NCBI GenBank assembly: GCA_029055435.1
Contig: JAIDDH010000104.1
Location: forward strand, 34,521-98,520
Direction of reading: 5' to 3'
From: Acetatifactor sp.
GTDB taxonomy: Bacteria; Bacillota; Clostridia; Lachnospirales; Lachnospiraceae
Length of the DNA: 64,000 nt
Shown: one piece after another, positions 29,833 to 40,100 of the stretch
Layout: the number at the start of each line of letters is the position of its first letter
How positions within the stretch are numbered: position 1 is the first letter of the stretch
Notes under the pieces: generated by a model
Told to the model about the DNA's origin: nothing
The model's input: the letters and a program-made list of their open reading frames with translations, nothing else
Databases searched by the model: none
Program-made: the position numbers and the translations under genes

Positions 29833-31368
29833 CTAATCCTCGTCCGTATCTTTGCCTGTCTCCTCATCATCCTGCTCAGGCGAATGACCGCGTTCCTTCT
29901 TGAAGGCAGTCACCTGCTCACTCTCCACACCCTCCGTACTGTCGGGCCAGAAAAGCACCTTCAGCGTCAGAAGCATCAGCTTCAAATCCAGCCAGACAGA
30001 ATAATTTTCAATATATATCAGATCCAGCTTTAACTTATCATAGGGAGAAGTGTTGTATTTTCCATACACCTGAGCAAAGCCGGCCAGTCCGGCTTTCACT
30101 TTCATGCGATACTCAAACTCCGGCATGACTTCCACATACTCCCGGATAATCTCCGGCCGCTCCGGCCTCGGTCCGATGAAAGACATATCTCCCATAAAAA
30201 TATTCACCAACTGAGGCAGCTCGTCAATTCTGCAGGTGCGGATGAATTTCCCGATGGGAGTGATACGGCTATCATGCTTCTGCGCCAGCCTCGCCACACC
30301 GTCCCTCTCTGCGTCCGGCCGCATGCTGCGGAATTTCATAATCTGAAACTCCCGCTTATTTCTGGTACAACGCACCTGCTTGTACAACACCGGGCCTCCG
30401 TCATAGACCTTGATAGCCACAGCCGTAATCAGCATAATAGGTGAGGTGAGTATCAACAGAATTAAAGAACATATGATATCTATGCTTCGCTTGATAAAAC
30501 GCTGCTCCATGCAGAGACTGTACTCTCTGGTCAGAAGCAGAGGTGAATCAAAGATATGCAGTTCTTCCGCCCCCGATAATATAACATCCGTAATCTTTGG
30601 CATAATATAAATTCGTATCGAGCGGGCATAACAGAATTTTAGAATAGAATTGCGCTCCGCCGTGGACACATCCCAGACCACCACCGCATTGCACTCGCCC
30701 TTCTCATAGCTGCTGACAATCTCCTGACAGATTTGATCCAGCCCCTCGCGGATACACAGCGTTTTCTCTATACTGTACTTGTCCTTCCGGCTCTCAAACT
30801 TATTGTAGATATCCTCGATAGGTCTCTCGCCGTGAATCAGCAACAGCTTTCTGGGCGGAAAAATACTCCGATAGATTCTATTGGCGATATTAGTATAGAT
30901 AACTACTGTTATCGTCTGTTCCACCAGCATCATGATAAACACTTTGAGCACAAAAGGCTGATGCGCCATGATAGATAGCTCCACATAGATAAACATCAGC
31001 GCCAGAACCGTGGAAAACAATTGAGAGAAAATCAGCTCGGAATTCCTCAGATATCCCAGACGCATGCCTCCATACATGGCAGACAGGCTCAAAAGAATCA
31101 ATCCATAAAAGGCAATCTCCACAATATGGCCCTTATAACCGAAATTTCGCAGAGACTCCACCACGCTGTACTGGAAATGCACCAGCCAGTGATAGGCAAA
31201 AATCCCCGTCTCCAAAGCCAAACACAATGCAGACAGCGCCAGATTAATCAGACGCTTGAAGGACTCCATCCGTCTCAATTTGTATTCATTGGTAAGTGTA
31301 CTCAAATCATTTCCTCCGGCTGCCTTATGGGCTGCTGCCCTGCGGGCCGCTCCATCCATATCTATCAT
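29833..31368 (-). CDS. Exopolysaccharide polyprenyl glycosylphosphotransferase (WbaP/CpsE-like)
   Basis: KRSIDIICSLILLILTSPIMLITAVAIK...KFRSMRPDAE...RTCRIDELPQLVNIFMGDMSFIGPRPERPE. Confidence 0.94.
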   Translation of the reverse strand: MIDMDGAARRAAAHKAAGGNDLSTLTNEYKLRRMESFKRLINLALSALCLALETGIFAYHWLVHFQYSVVESLRNFGYKGHIVEIAFYGLILLSLSAMYGGMRLGYLRNSELIFSQLFSTVLALMFIYVELSIMAHQPFVLKVFIMMLVEQTITVVIYTNIANRIYRSIFPPRKLLLIHGERPIEDIYNKFESRKDKYSIEKTLCIREGLDQICQEIVSSYEKGECNAVVVWDVSTAERNSILKFCYARSIRIYIMPKITDVILSGAEELHIFDSPLLLTREYSLCMEQRFIKRSIDIICSLILLILTSPIMLITAVAIKVYDGGPVLYKQVRCTRNKREFQIMKFRSMRPDAERDGVARLAQKHDSRITPIGKFIRTCRIDELPQLVNIFMGDMSFIGPRPERPEIIREYVEVMPEFEYRMKVKAGLAGFAQVYGKYNTSPYDKLKLDLIYIENYSVWLDLKLMLLTLKVLFWPDSTEGVESEQVTAFKKERGHSPEQDDEETGKDTDED

Positions 31369-31466
31369 AATACCATATTTTTCCCGCCGGGTATATAAAA
31401 AAACCGATTCTTAAGATAATTTAAAAATTATGACGATGTGCAGACCGACTGCATGAGCACACTTCC

Positions 31467-31507
31467 CGGACAGTGTGTCTGGACATACTGTCCGTACACA
31501 CTGTTCG
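31467..31507. repeat. 41-nt strong nested hairpin between two EPS genes
   Basis: CGGACAGTGTGT-ct-GGACA-tac-TGTCC-gt-ACACACTGTTCG. Confidence 0.85.
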
Positions 31508-31521
31508 TGCACCCGTCATCA

Positions 31522-32298
31522 TCACACCCGGCGCAGCACTGCCCGCGCAGCCCAAAAACAGAAATTCCAGGCGCTGGTAATAACGCCCAGTCCCTCCACT
31601 CTGCGGTAGAGATTCCAGATACGGCGCATGGCCTCCAGCTTGTTGGAAGAGAGACTTTTGCCCGGACGCCGATATTTTACCAGATTCTCATCCAGTCCAT
31701 AAGCCACATAGCCCCTGCGCAGTACCTTCCACCACAGCGCCGTGTCCTCACTTTTCACCTCCGGCATCTGCAGCAGCTCCCTGGGGATCAGCGCCGTGTC
31801 AAACATGACCGTAGTGGTAAAAATGGTGGTATTTTTCAAAGCCTGCCGATAGGTAAGCTTGTCGGGCACATGCACGATGCGCCCCAGTCCTTTGCCGTTC
31901 TCATCCGCAAACTCATATCCCGTAAAGGCAAAGGCCGCCCGTCTCTCGCGCATAAAGGCAAGCTCATGTTCCAGCTTCCCGGACTCCCACAGATCGTCAG
32001 CGTCCAGATAAGCGATATAGCGGCCCGCCGCCTCCGCAAGTCCCCTGTTTCGCGCTCTGGCAGCCCCTTCATTGACGCCGGAAACAATCAGTCGAATGCG
32101 CGCGTCCCCGGCATTCGCCACATACTCCTCCAAGAGCTGCGCCGTGCCGTCCGTGCTGCCATCCTCCACCAGTAACAGCTCCCAGTCCTCATAAGTCTGA
32201 CAACACACACACTTTATCGTCTCCAGAATATATTTTTTTACATTATAGACGGGCACGATAATACTAATCAGTCCGTCCCGCCCTGCCTCTGCACTCAT
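31522..32298 (-). CDS. Family 2 glycosyltransferase
   Basis: ISIIVPVYNVKKYILETIKCVCCQTYEDWELLLVEDGSTDGTAQLLEEY...AYLDADDLWE. Confidence 0.94.
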   Translation of the reverse strand: MSAEAGRDGLISIIVPVYNVKKYILETIKCVCCQTYEDWELLLVEDGSTDGTAQLLEEYVANAGDARIRLIVSGVNEGAARARNRGLAEAAGRYIAYLDADDLWESGKLEHELAFMRERRAAFAFTGYEFADENGKGLGRIVHVPDKLTYRQALKNTTIFTTTVMFDTALIPRELLQMPEVKSEDTALWWKVLRRGYVAYGLDENLVKYRRPGKSLSSNKLEAMRRIWNLYRRVEGLGVITSAWNFCFWAARAVLRRV

Positions 32299-32302
32299 AT
32301 GC

Positions 32303-33181
32303 TTACCTCATCCTCAACAAAAAATATCCCTCAAGCCTTATTATCTCTAAATCTTCCCCAAATAATAACGCCTGTAATATTTCTTCCTCCGTCTTATGCT
32401 CCGTCTCGTCTAATCCCGGCACATCCTCCGGCAGAAGAATCACATCCACGCCCATGGCAAAAGCACGCCGCACACACTCTCTGCCCTCCGCGGCAGATTC
32501 CTTTGTTCCAAAGCCTTCCGCCCCATAGTCGCTCAAATGCTCCATCCACAGATACAGCGCCTCTGTCTCCTCGGAATACATGTCATAACTGTAAGCATGC
32601 AGCGCTGCGTCCCACATATCTCTCCCGTAGAGCAGACTGATTTTGCCGTCCTGTGTCCGGGCATACTCCAGAATCTCCCGGGGCGCCCACAGACAAAACT
32701 CCTCCCCGCAGACGACCCTCGCCTCTGCCAGAACAGCTTCCGCCCGCACACGCTCCCGCCTCTGCTCTGCCGCATTCACCCGGCTCTCTCCCAGACCGCC
32801 ACAGAGCATCAACACACCCACACACAGAAGCGTCAGTACTGTATTATACAAAAAGGTTCTCCAGCCGCCTTTTTTCCACTGATCCGTCAAAAAGACCGTC
32901 CCCCCCAGCGCAATCAATGCTGTCAAGGGAACCATGCTCCAAATCCAGGGATAATCATAAAAGGCAGTCTGATAGAGCATCAAAAGCGCCGCCGTCACCG
33001 GACAGATACACAGCACAGCCGCAATACCGCCGTATCGCACCAGCCTCCCGGCAGGCCCCAGCCTTCCCTTCCTCATAACCATATAGGCAACCGCCGCAAG
33101 CGCAGGCACCACGAGCTTTCCGCCGTCCGTAAAGCTCTGCCAGCCGACCCAGGCCTTTTGCACAGACTCCCACATACTCAT
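32303..33181 (-). CDS. Hypothetical polytopic membrane protein of the EPS operon
   Basis: Hydrophobic N-terminal half, overlaps upstream ORF by 4 nt. Confidence 0.65.
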   Translation of the reverse strand: MSMWESVQKAWVGWQSFTDGGKLVVPALAAVAYMVMRKGRLGPAGRLVRYGGIAAVLCICPVTAALLMLYQTAFYDYPWIWSMVPLTALIALGGTVFLTDQWKKGGWRTFLYNTVLTLLCVGVLMLCGGLGESRVNAAEQRRERVRAEAVLAEARVVCGEEFCLWAPREILEYARTQDGKISLLYGRDMWDAALHAYSYDMYSEETEALYLWMEHLSDYGAEGFGTKESAAEGRECVRRAFAMGVDVILLPEDVPGLDETEHKTEEEILQALLFGEDLEIIRLEGYFLLRMR

Positions 33182-34179
33182 TCCTCCCCAATCTCAGGAA
33201 AGCTTCTGACACGGCTTTTTCGCCACATCCTAAGAGCCGCCATCCCCAATGTGACCGCAAGACAGGCCCCCATTCCATACAAAGTCCATACTACACAGAC
33301 TTCCGCCAAAATGCAGAGCCCGGCCAGTCTCCATTTATGCCGCAGAGCCGCCCCGAACGCATAAGGCAGAAAAACAGCACCCCTCAGCGTCACTCCGCGA
33401 GCCCCACAGCACAAAAGCCCGAATCCGTCCATCCCGTACAGATAATTCCCTACACAGAATACCACCGCCACAAGCGCCATAAAGAGCAATCTCTTCCGCC
33501 TATCATTTTTCTCCGCAAAAAACGTCCGTGCCAGCAGCCAAAATGCCAGATAACTCATGAGCAGCGTAAACAGCGGCATTAGCCGCCACACAAGCTCCAC
33601 CGCATCCAGACCAAAGATCCGACACAGCATCCCATACAGAGAGGGCAGACCGATGATGCGTATCCTCAGCGGCACACCTCCCTCATAGGCACGCCCGGTC
33701 AGAGGATTAACCAAATAAATAACATCTGTTTCCAAAAAACTCTCCACCGTCTCCACCATCATATCCCCTGTGCGATAGACGCTGTCCCCCGACGTCATAG
33801 TCACAATCTGATAAATTACCGACAGAGCAAACACCAAAAAAAGCCCCGCCACAAACGGCGTGACCTCCGCCCCTTTTCGGCTGGAGACTCTTCTCTCTTT
33901 TCCGAAAGTCCACAGCCATATCCATACTCCCGCCGAAAACACTGAGAGCGCCGCCATTCCCACCACAAACAACAGGACAATATCCGAAAAGGAGCGCCCC
34001 AAAAAGACTGCCACCAAATGCGCAGCCTCCGCCAGCCCGAGTATTGCCATAAATCCCGCAAGCAGCCTGTCCGCCATATGGAGCTTTCGGGACTCTCTCC
34101 CATACAGCACACCCAGTACCCCTGTCCCCAACAGAAGGGAAAACAAAATCATACCTGCCAAAAACAAAAACGCTCTCAT
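33178..34179 (-). CDS. Hypothetical DUF6077-like polytopic membrane protein
   Basis: Multi-TM; GDSVYRTGDMMVETVESFLETDVIYLVNPLTG; start at 34179 has GGGAGAGG upstream. Confidence 0.65.
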   Translation of the reverse strand: MRAFLFLAGMILFSLLLGTGVLGVLYGRESRKLHMADRLLAGFMAILGLAEAAHLVAVFLGRSFSDIVLLFVVGMAALSVFSAGVWIWLWTFGKERRVSSRKGAEVTPFVAGLFLVFALSVIYQIVTMTSGDSVYRTGDMMVETVESFLETDVIYLVNPLTGRAYEGGVPLRIRIIGLPSLYGMLCRIFGLDAVELVWRLMPLFTLLMSYLAFWLLARTFFAEKNDRRKRLLFMALVAVVFCVGNYLYGMDGFGLLCCGARGVTLRGAVFLPYAFGAALRHKWRLAGLCILAEVCVVWTLYGMGACLAVTLGMAALRMWRKSRVRSFPEIGEE

Positions 34180-34229
34180 CCGCAGCGCCTCTCCCACACA
34201 ATCAAAATCCATCTTAATCCATCTGTCTT

Positions 34230-34258
34230 AGCATAGCATTTTATCCAGAAAATAGCAA
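34230..34258 (-). promoter_or_regulatory. Candidate sigma-A promoter of the EPS operon
   Basis: Minus strand TTGCTA - 17 nt - TATGCT (4/6 match in each box). Confidence 0.4.
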
Positions 34259-34296
34259 TAAAAACAGCCTTCTCGGCACAAAACTAAAATAAAACA

Positions 34297-34326
34297 GCCA
34301 CGGCCGCACCCTGTTGCAGCCGTGAC
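34297..34326 (-). terminator. Intrinsic terminator downstream of the Spo0A-C-like gene
   Basis: Minus strand GTCACGGCTGCA-acaggg-TGCGGCCGTGGC followed by TGTTTTATTTTAG. Confidence 0.75.
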
Positions 34327-34374
34327 TGAAGCATTCACATAATACAAGAGCAAAACATTATAAGCAAATCGGCT

Positions 34375-34752
34375 CTACATCGCTTTAAAATCCAAACGCA
34401 CCTTATCTGCAATCCGAGCTATGTACTCGCTGTTGGTCGGCCTGCTTTTCCCCGAAAGCACCGAATATCCAAACATCTTTTTAAAAGTCTCTGCATTCCC
34501 CCTGGTCCATGATACCTCAATAGCATTGCGGATCGCCCGTTCCACCTTCTGATCCGTCGTCTTAAACCTCTTGGCAATGGCGGGATAGAGCAGCTTTGTC
34601 ACACTGCTTACCACCTCCATATCTCTGCCGGAAAGTAAAATTGCATCCCGTAGATAATGATAGCCTTTTAAATGTGCCGGCACTCCTATGTCCAACATAA
34701 TAGCTGTAATATATTTCTCCAATTCATAATCATTTACCCCTGCTATATCCAT
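34375..34752 (-). CDS. Stand-alone Spo0A C-terminal DNA-binding-domain protein (no receiver domain)
   Basis: GVPAHLKGYHYLRDAILL...VTKLLYPAIAKRFKTTDQKVERAIRNAIEVSWTRGNAETFKKMFGYSVLSGKSRPTNSEYIARIADKVRLDFK closely follows the Spo0A effector domain; start at 34752 preferred. Confidence 0.93.
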   Translation of the reverse strand: MDIAGVNDYELEKYITAIMLDIGVPAHLKGYHYLRDAILLSGRDMEVVSSVTKLLYPAIAKRFKTTDQKVERAIRNAIEVSWTRGNAETFKKMFGYSVLSGKSRPTNSEYIARIADKVRLDFKAM

Positions 34753-34771
34753 GATGAATTCCCCTTTCATA

Positions 34772-34879
34772 TGTCGAGTATTGCTCTTTTTTGTGACTGC
34801 CTGCTACTATTTTATCATAGTTGTCGATTGATAAAAAAGTACTTTCGGCCGCATTTTTAGACACAATAACCGACAAAAG
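34772..34879. promoter_or_regulatory. Cluster of 0A-box-like motifs upstream of the Spo0A-C-like gene
   Basis: TGTCGAG at 34772, TTGTCGAT at 34821, CTTTTGTCGG (minus) at 34870-34879; 0A-box consensus TGTCGAA. Confidence 0.45.
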
Positions 34880-34905
34880 GTGCCTGACAGTGTACTTTCT
34901 CCAAA

Positions 34906-35835
34906 TTACAACTCTTCTCGCACCAGATAAATCGGACGGCGTTTGACCTCCATATAAGTCTTGGCCAGATACTGTCCCAAAATACCTGTGCAGAAAAATT
35001 GAATACCACTGGTCAAAAGGATAATACACACCAGAGAGGGCCAACCCGAAACCGGATCGCCGAAAATGATTTTGCGTACAATCGTAAAAATAATCATGAC
35101 AAAGGCCACCACACACAACAGCACACCCATCAGCGAGGAAATCAGGAGAGGCGCTGTGGAAAAGGCCACAATCCCGTCAAAGGAATACATCAAAAGCTTC
35201 CAGAAGTTCCACTTGGTCTCCCCTTTGGCCCGCTCTACATTCTCATACTCCAGCCATTTGGTGCGAAATCCCACCCAGCCGAAAATCCCCTTGGTGAAAC
35301 GATTATACTCCTGCATGGACAGAATGGCATCCACCATCTGCCTTGTCATGAGGCGATAATCTCTGGCACCGTCCATCATCTCTGTCTGGGAAATTCTCTT
35401 CATCAGACCATAAAATCTTCTGGCAAAAAAGCTGCGCACCGGCGGCTCTCCCTTACGGTTCACACGTCTGGTAGCCACGGAGTCATAGCCCTCCTCCAGT
35501 CCCGCGAACATCTCCGGCAAAAGACTTGGCGGGTCCTGCAGATCCACATCCATCATCACCACATAATCGCCTTTCGCCTTCTCCAGTCCCGCAAACATGG
35601 CGGCTTCCTTGCCGAAATTCCGGGAAAAAGATACTAAACGTACCCTCTCATCCTTCTCCCGAAGCTTCTTAACCTCTCTCACGGTGCCGTCCCGCGAACC
35701 GTCATCTATATATAGAAGTTCAAGCTCTATCCCCTTTTCCGAAAAGAAAGGATCATTCTTGATCAGCTCCTGATAAAACAGAGCCACGCTCTCTTCCTCG
35801 TTATAGCATGGAACAATCACACTCAACAGACTCAT
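34906..35835 (-). CDS. GtrB/DPM1-like family 2 glycosyltransferase with two C-terminal TM segments
   Basis: LSVIVPCYNEEESVALFYQELIKN...YVVMMDVDLQDPPSLLPEM; start at 35835. Confidence 0.94.
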   Translation of the reverse strand: MSLLSVIVPCYNEEESVALFYQELIKNDPFFSEKGIELELLYIDDGSRDGTVREVKKLREKDERVRLVSFSRNFGKEAAMFAGLEKAKGDYVVMMDVDLQDPPSLLPEMFAGLEEGYDSVATRRVNRKGEPPVRSFFARRFYGLMKRISQTEMMDGARDYRLMTRQMVDAILSMQEYNRFTKGIFGWVGFRTKWLEYENVERAKGETKWNFWKLLMYSFDGIVAFSTAPLLISSLMGVLLCVVAFVMIIFTIVRKIIFGDPVSGWPSLVCIILLTSGIQFFCTGILGQYLAKTYMEVKRRPIYLVREEL

Positions 35836-35929
35836 GCATTTCCTCTCATTCTGCCGCCCGGCGGCATAGATATTTTCCCCACAATTTCCCAAAGTACTCT
35901 ACACTCACTATACTATCAATCTTTCTAAC

Positions 35930-36859
35930 TTAACGCCAATATTTTTCCAACTGCTCCCTGGCAGTATCTTCCGCCATAGAAAATTTTTCCATCAGCTTAA
36001 TCAGGGTTTCACTCTGTGATAGACCTAAATCCTGACATGTCTCAATCACGCCTTGCATTATTCCCCGTTCTATGCCCTGTTCTATCCCCTGCTCTATGCC
36101 CTGTTCTATCCCCCGTTCAATACCCTGTTGCAGTCCAATCTCCAGAATATTCATCTTGACCGCCTCCCATTCCTCTGATTGTTTTACCTCACCGACAATC
36201 CGATCCAATTCCAGGATTCGTTCATCTTTCACAAGGATATCCGGGTTGTCCAATGTTGTATTTTTCATGTATTGCAATAAACTTACCAGATCCGGCCTGC
36301 CATTTCGACTTGTCATATTCACAAAAATTTTCCTTGTGCCATCTTCCAGAGGCAGATCGGGAATCTCTTCGCATCGCTCGCTAAAAGTATATTTTGCAAG
36401 ATCCTTTCCAAAGATGTCATCCTGTGTAATAAAGATTATGACTGTAGACGGTAAATTCTTGTATCGGGTCTCTTTTCCTGCCTTCAACACAGGAGTGTCA
36501 ATCAAGCTCTGATAGAACCGAGAGCGTTTGCGCACATTATCGCCGGTCACGCTATTCTGCATCTCCATATTAAACTGGCGATTTTCCCTGTCAAGCGCCC
36601 ACGCGTCGAGGCGTATGGCGCGCTTGCCAGACCTGTTTAAAATAACCTGCTCTACCTTTACCTCTTTCAGTTCCAATTCGGGCTCATCCATAATGATACT
36701 CAAAACATCCGCATATGCTTCTTTGACTTTCATAACCGATAGAAATAGTGCGAAATCGCTCAAATTGAGCTGATAATCCTCCGGAATCGCTGCAATATCG
36801 GAATATTTCTCCGCCATTTCCGATTGTACTGAGCCTCTTGTGTCAGTTTTTCGTTGCAT
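35930..36859 (-). CDS. Rpn family recombination-promoting nuclease / PD-(D/E)XK nuclease family transposase
   Basis: LSDFALFLSVMKVKEAYADVLSIIM...KRAIRLDAWALDRENRQFNMEMQ; C-terminal GIEQG-type repeats. Confidence 0.88.
   Translation of the reverse strand: MQRKTDTRGSVQSEMAEKYSDIAAIPEDYQLNLSDFALFLSVMKVKEAYADVLSIIMDEPELELKEVKVEQVILNRSGKRAIRLDAWALDRENRQFNMEMQNSVTGDNVRKRSRFYQSLIDTPVLKAGKETRYKNLPSTVIIFITQDDIFGKDLAKYTFSERCEEIPDLPLEDGTRKIFVNMTSRNGRPDLVSLLQYMKNTTLDNPDILVKDERILELDRIVGEVKQSEEWEAVKMNILEIGLQQGIERGIEQGIEQGIEQGIERGIMQGVIETCQDLGLSQSETLIKLMEKFSMAEDTAREQLEKYWR
36069..36128. repeat. Five tandem 12-bp in-frame units (TCTATNCCCTGT-like; GIEQ/GIER repeats)
   Basis: tctatgccctgt/tctatcccctgc/tctatgccctgt/tctatcccccgt/tcaataccctgt. 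Confidence 0.9.
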
Positions 36860-36865
36860 TTGAAT

Positions 36866-36970
36866 ACCTCTCTTTCGTTATGGGCAGAGAGGTAATTACC
36901 TCCCTGCGGTTATTTAGTTGTAAGCAAGGAGTTTTGGCAGATGTCTGCCTTTCAGAAAGGGCGAATGCCC
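36866..36970. other. Hairpin-rich leader upstream of the Rpn gene
   Basis: ACCTCTC/GAGAGGT pair, GAGGTAATTACCTC palindrome (36889-36902), GGCAGATGTCTGCC (36936-36949), GGGCGAATGCCC (36959-36970). Confidence 0.7.
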
Positions 36971-37176
36971 CCTAAGATTTGTCAGAACAAAAATGTTTTC
37001 TTTGCTTGTGAGTATTGTACCATAAGTCAGACCCTTTTTCAATAAACAGCTTAATTTGAGTTTCCCCATTTTTTTAACGCAAATCAGCCGCGAAAAAGAC
37101 GGCGGAGAATGTTCTCCGCCGCCTGCTTTTCTGCTTATTTTATTACTTACTTTGCCATTTCTGGCATCACGCCGAC

Positions 37177-40100
37177 TTATTCAGCGCTGATATTGAGTGT
37201 TGCGGCAAAGTCGCCAAACGTCCACTCTCTCACATCAATGGAAACCTGCTCGCCTGCAGCCAGCTTATAGCTTAACTTAAAGTTGCTGTCTGCCGCGCTG
37301 CCGTCCGCATATGCCAATACCTTTCCGTCATTATCCTTCAAAGTACCGCAGGTATTGCTGCTTCCTGTGGTCCAGAATGAATAGGTGCCATCCGCAGGTG
37401 CGGTGAAGGTATAGGTATTACCGCTGCCGGTTCCCTCTATCGCTGCCTCGAAGCTGTAATCAGCCTTAGCTGCTACGCTGTCCTTGGAATAGATACCATT
37501 GGACATAGTGGACACATTAAAGATCTGACGCTCGTTCTCGCCAAAATAGCTGTCATGTGCCGTTCCCACTGCGTTTACAGTTACGCGATATCTGGCGATA
37601 ACCTTCTTCGTCACCTTAGACTTCACCTCAATCACAGTAGAACCAGCTCTTACTGCTTTCATGGTAGCGGTATAAGTACCTGCATTGGCCTTGATGGTAG
37701 CAACCTTCTTGTTGCTGCTGGTCCACGTCAGCGTATCGGTGAGCATATTCTTAGCATAGCTCTCCAAGTTAAAGTCACCGCTTCCCACCGTCAACTCATA
37801 AGTATTACCAGAGGTAACAGGTTTGTCATCGCTCAACTCATATCTTCCTCTGTAGTAAACACCCACACCGCCAGATTCATCCTTCTGCAGATATCCATAA
37901 GCTGCAGGCATCTTCGTCGTCTTAATCGCCTTCTTAGCCGGCTTGGAGGACTCGCAAATGGTTGAGTCGCCATTCTGCCAGATAGCAGTCACAGTCACAT
38001 TGTATTTGGAGAGCTTTGCCAGTCCGCTTATATGGAAGAAATAGTAATTCTTTCCTTTTGCATCAGTGTAATAGTAGTTACCACTTCTATAATTGGACAG
38101 ATCATAGCCCAGCTCATATGCCGCCGTCACATCTGTAAAACCAGACTTATTATACAGCTGACTCCCAATAATCCGGCCTCTGCCGTCTGTAACCTCAACC
38201 TTGAACTTATTGGCAAGACCGTTATAATTAAAGCCCATCGTGGCTGAGTTATCCACAATATAACTTGCCTTTAAGCCTGTAGCCGCCGCCAAAGCCTTTG
38301 TCTTCACGGTTACATTAGCGCTCTTGTCAGCCCCGACATACAGATCCTTGAGGGTCAGGTTCAGACTTCCGCCGGGCTTAACCGCGGTAATTCCCCAATC
38401 ACCGTACATCTCAAAATAGGGACTCGCCTCAACCGCCTCTCTCAGCGCCTGATCATACACGATATTCCTGTTGAAATAACCCTTTAATACAAGATTACCT
38501 TCCTTGTAGTCCACCAGACTGGTGAGACTCATTGTCTGACCCACTTCAAAAGTGATGTTCTTTCCAACAATACTGTCAGGAGTTGCCGTAATCTCAAGTC
38601 TCCGCCATGCAGAAACAATTCCGGTTGTGGTGTCTGCGACTCTCACATAAACCGTCGCTACCCCGCTCAGTTTAATCTTTCCGGACTTGTCAACAGACGC
38701 ATAAGGGGTCGGAACATAATAATAACCGTTTACATAATCATACCACACATCCGGATCATACTCAACACGCTCTGCTACCTGATATATCAGCTTCGGCGCA
38801 ACATACGCCTTCTTCTGGGTGGCATTAAGCGGGAGCGCTACCCATATATCATCAACAGCATCCGCTGCTTCATATACAGGAAGCTCCTGGAAGCAACCCA
38901 ATGCGCCTGCCTTAATACTTCCGGTAGACAGCTTCACTCCAAAATGCCCGGTTGCCTCATGGCTGGTATAGTCATAATCCTCAGCCACATCATACTTATA
39001 ATACTGTACAGGCTTACCCTCGCCGTAATCAAAGCTTGCCGACAAAGCTTTCACCTGATGCTTGGTAGTCTTGAAGCTCTTGACATTGCCCTTGCCGGAT
39101 ACAGTAACCTTGCATCCATCGGTTAAAGTCCTTGCCTGACTCACATTACGCACATATACGGTATAATCTGTATTGGGCTCCAGACCGCCAATCGTATAGA
39201 CTGCCTGCTTATTCCACCACTCATCTACGGTCCAATCGTTGTAATTATAGTAAGCAGGAGCCACAGCGAAGAGTCCTTCCCAGTTCTCGTTCGTCATGGA
39301 AACAATACGCTTCTCAAACTCGTCGGCCTTGATGCTCTTCCCTTTCAGGACATAAACCTCTCTGCGATATCCGTCGCTTACCAGACCATAAGTAACTTTC
39401 GCACTGTTGTCCAGAGCAACCACTTTCTGAATCTTAGGCGCTGTCACATCTGTCACGGTGATGGTAACTTTGGCAGACTTCGCACCCTCAATAGGTACCA
39501 GCTTACCATTCTCATCCTCACGAACAGGTGTAACGGTCACATCCGCCTTACCGGAATCTAACGCTACTGCATAGCCGTTCTCGTCAACACACAACACGCT
39601 CTCATCACTTACCGTATACTGCAGGCAGATGATATCATTCTGCAGCTTCTTAGAGAGCTTCACATCCAATGCCTGTTCGCCGCCTACTACCATCTTCTTG
39701 ACGGGAGAATTAAATGCGATGGACTTAGGCTCCACTGCCTTCGTCAGATCCGCGCCCAGAATTGCCGCGCTGAAATCTACGGTGAAGGTCTCAATATAGC
39801 CCTCCTCCCAACGGATCTTGAATTCTTTCTTATCCTTGGCGGAAGCGTTAAATGCTACTACAATAAAGTTATCATAGAGATAGGAGCCATCGCGATAGTT
39901 AAGCACATAGCCGCCTGCCTTCTCCACATCCTCAATGCTGTTCTTGAAGAAAGCATTTTCCCATGTCTCACGTACATCATCAGTATATTCTGCCGGCATA
40001 TAAATCCTGAATGCAAGATAATTTCCGGACACGCTCTTGTTATAATTATTCAGATAATAATTATTAATGTAATCAATTCCCTGCTCGGGTTTAATAACAT

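Noticed and set aside
36069-36128. 12-bp tandem repeats as a possible CRISPR or VNTR array
   Set aside because: Units are contiguous with no spacers and in frame within the Rpn coding sequence.
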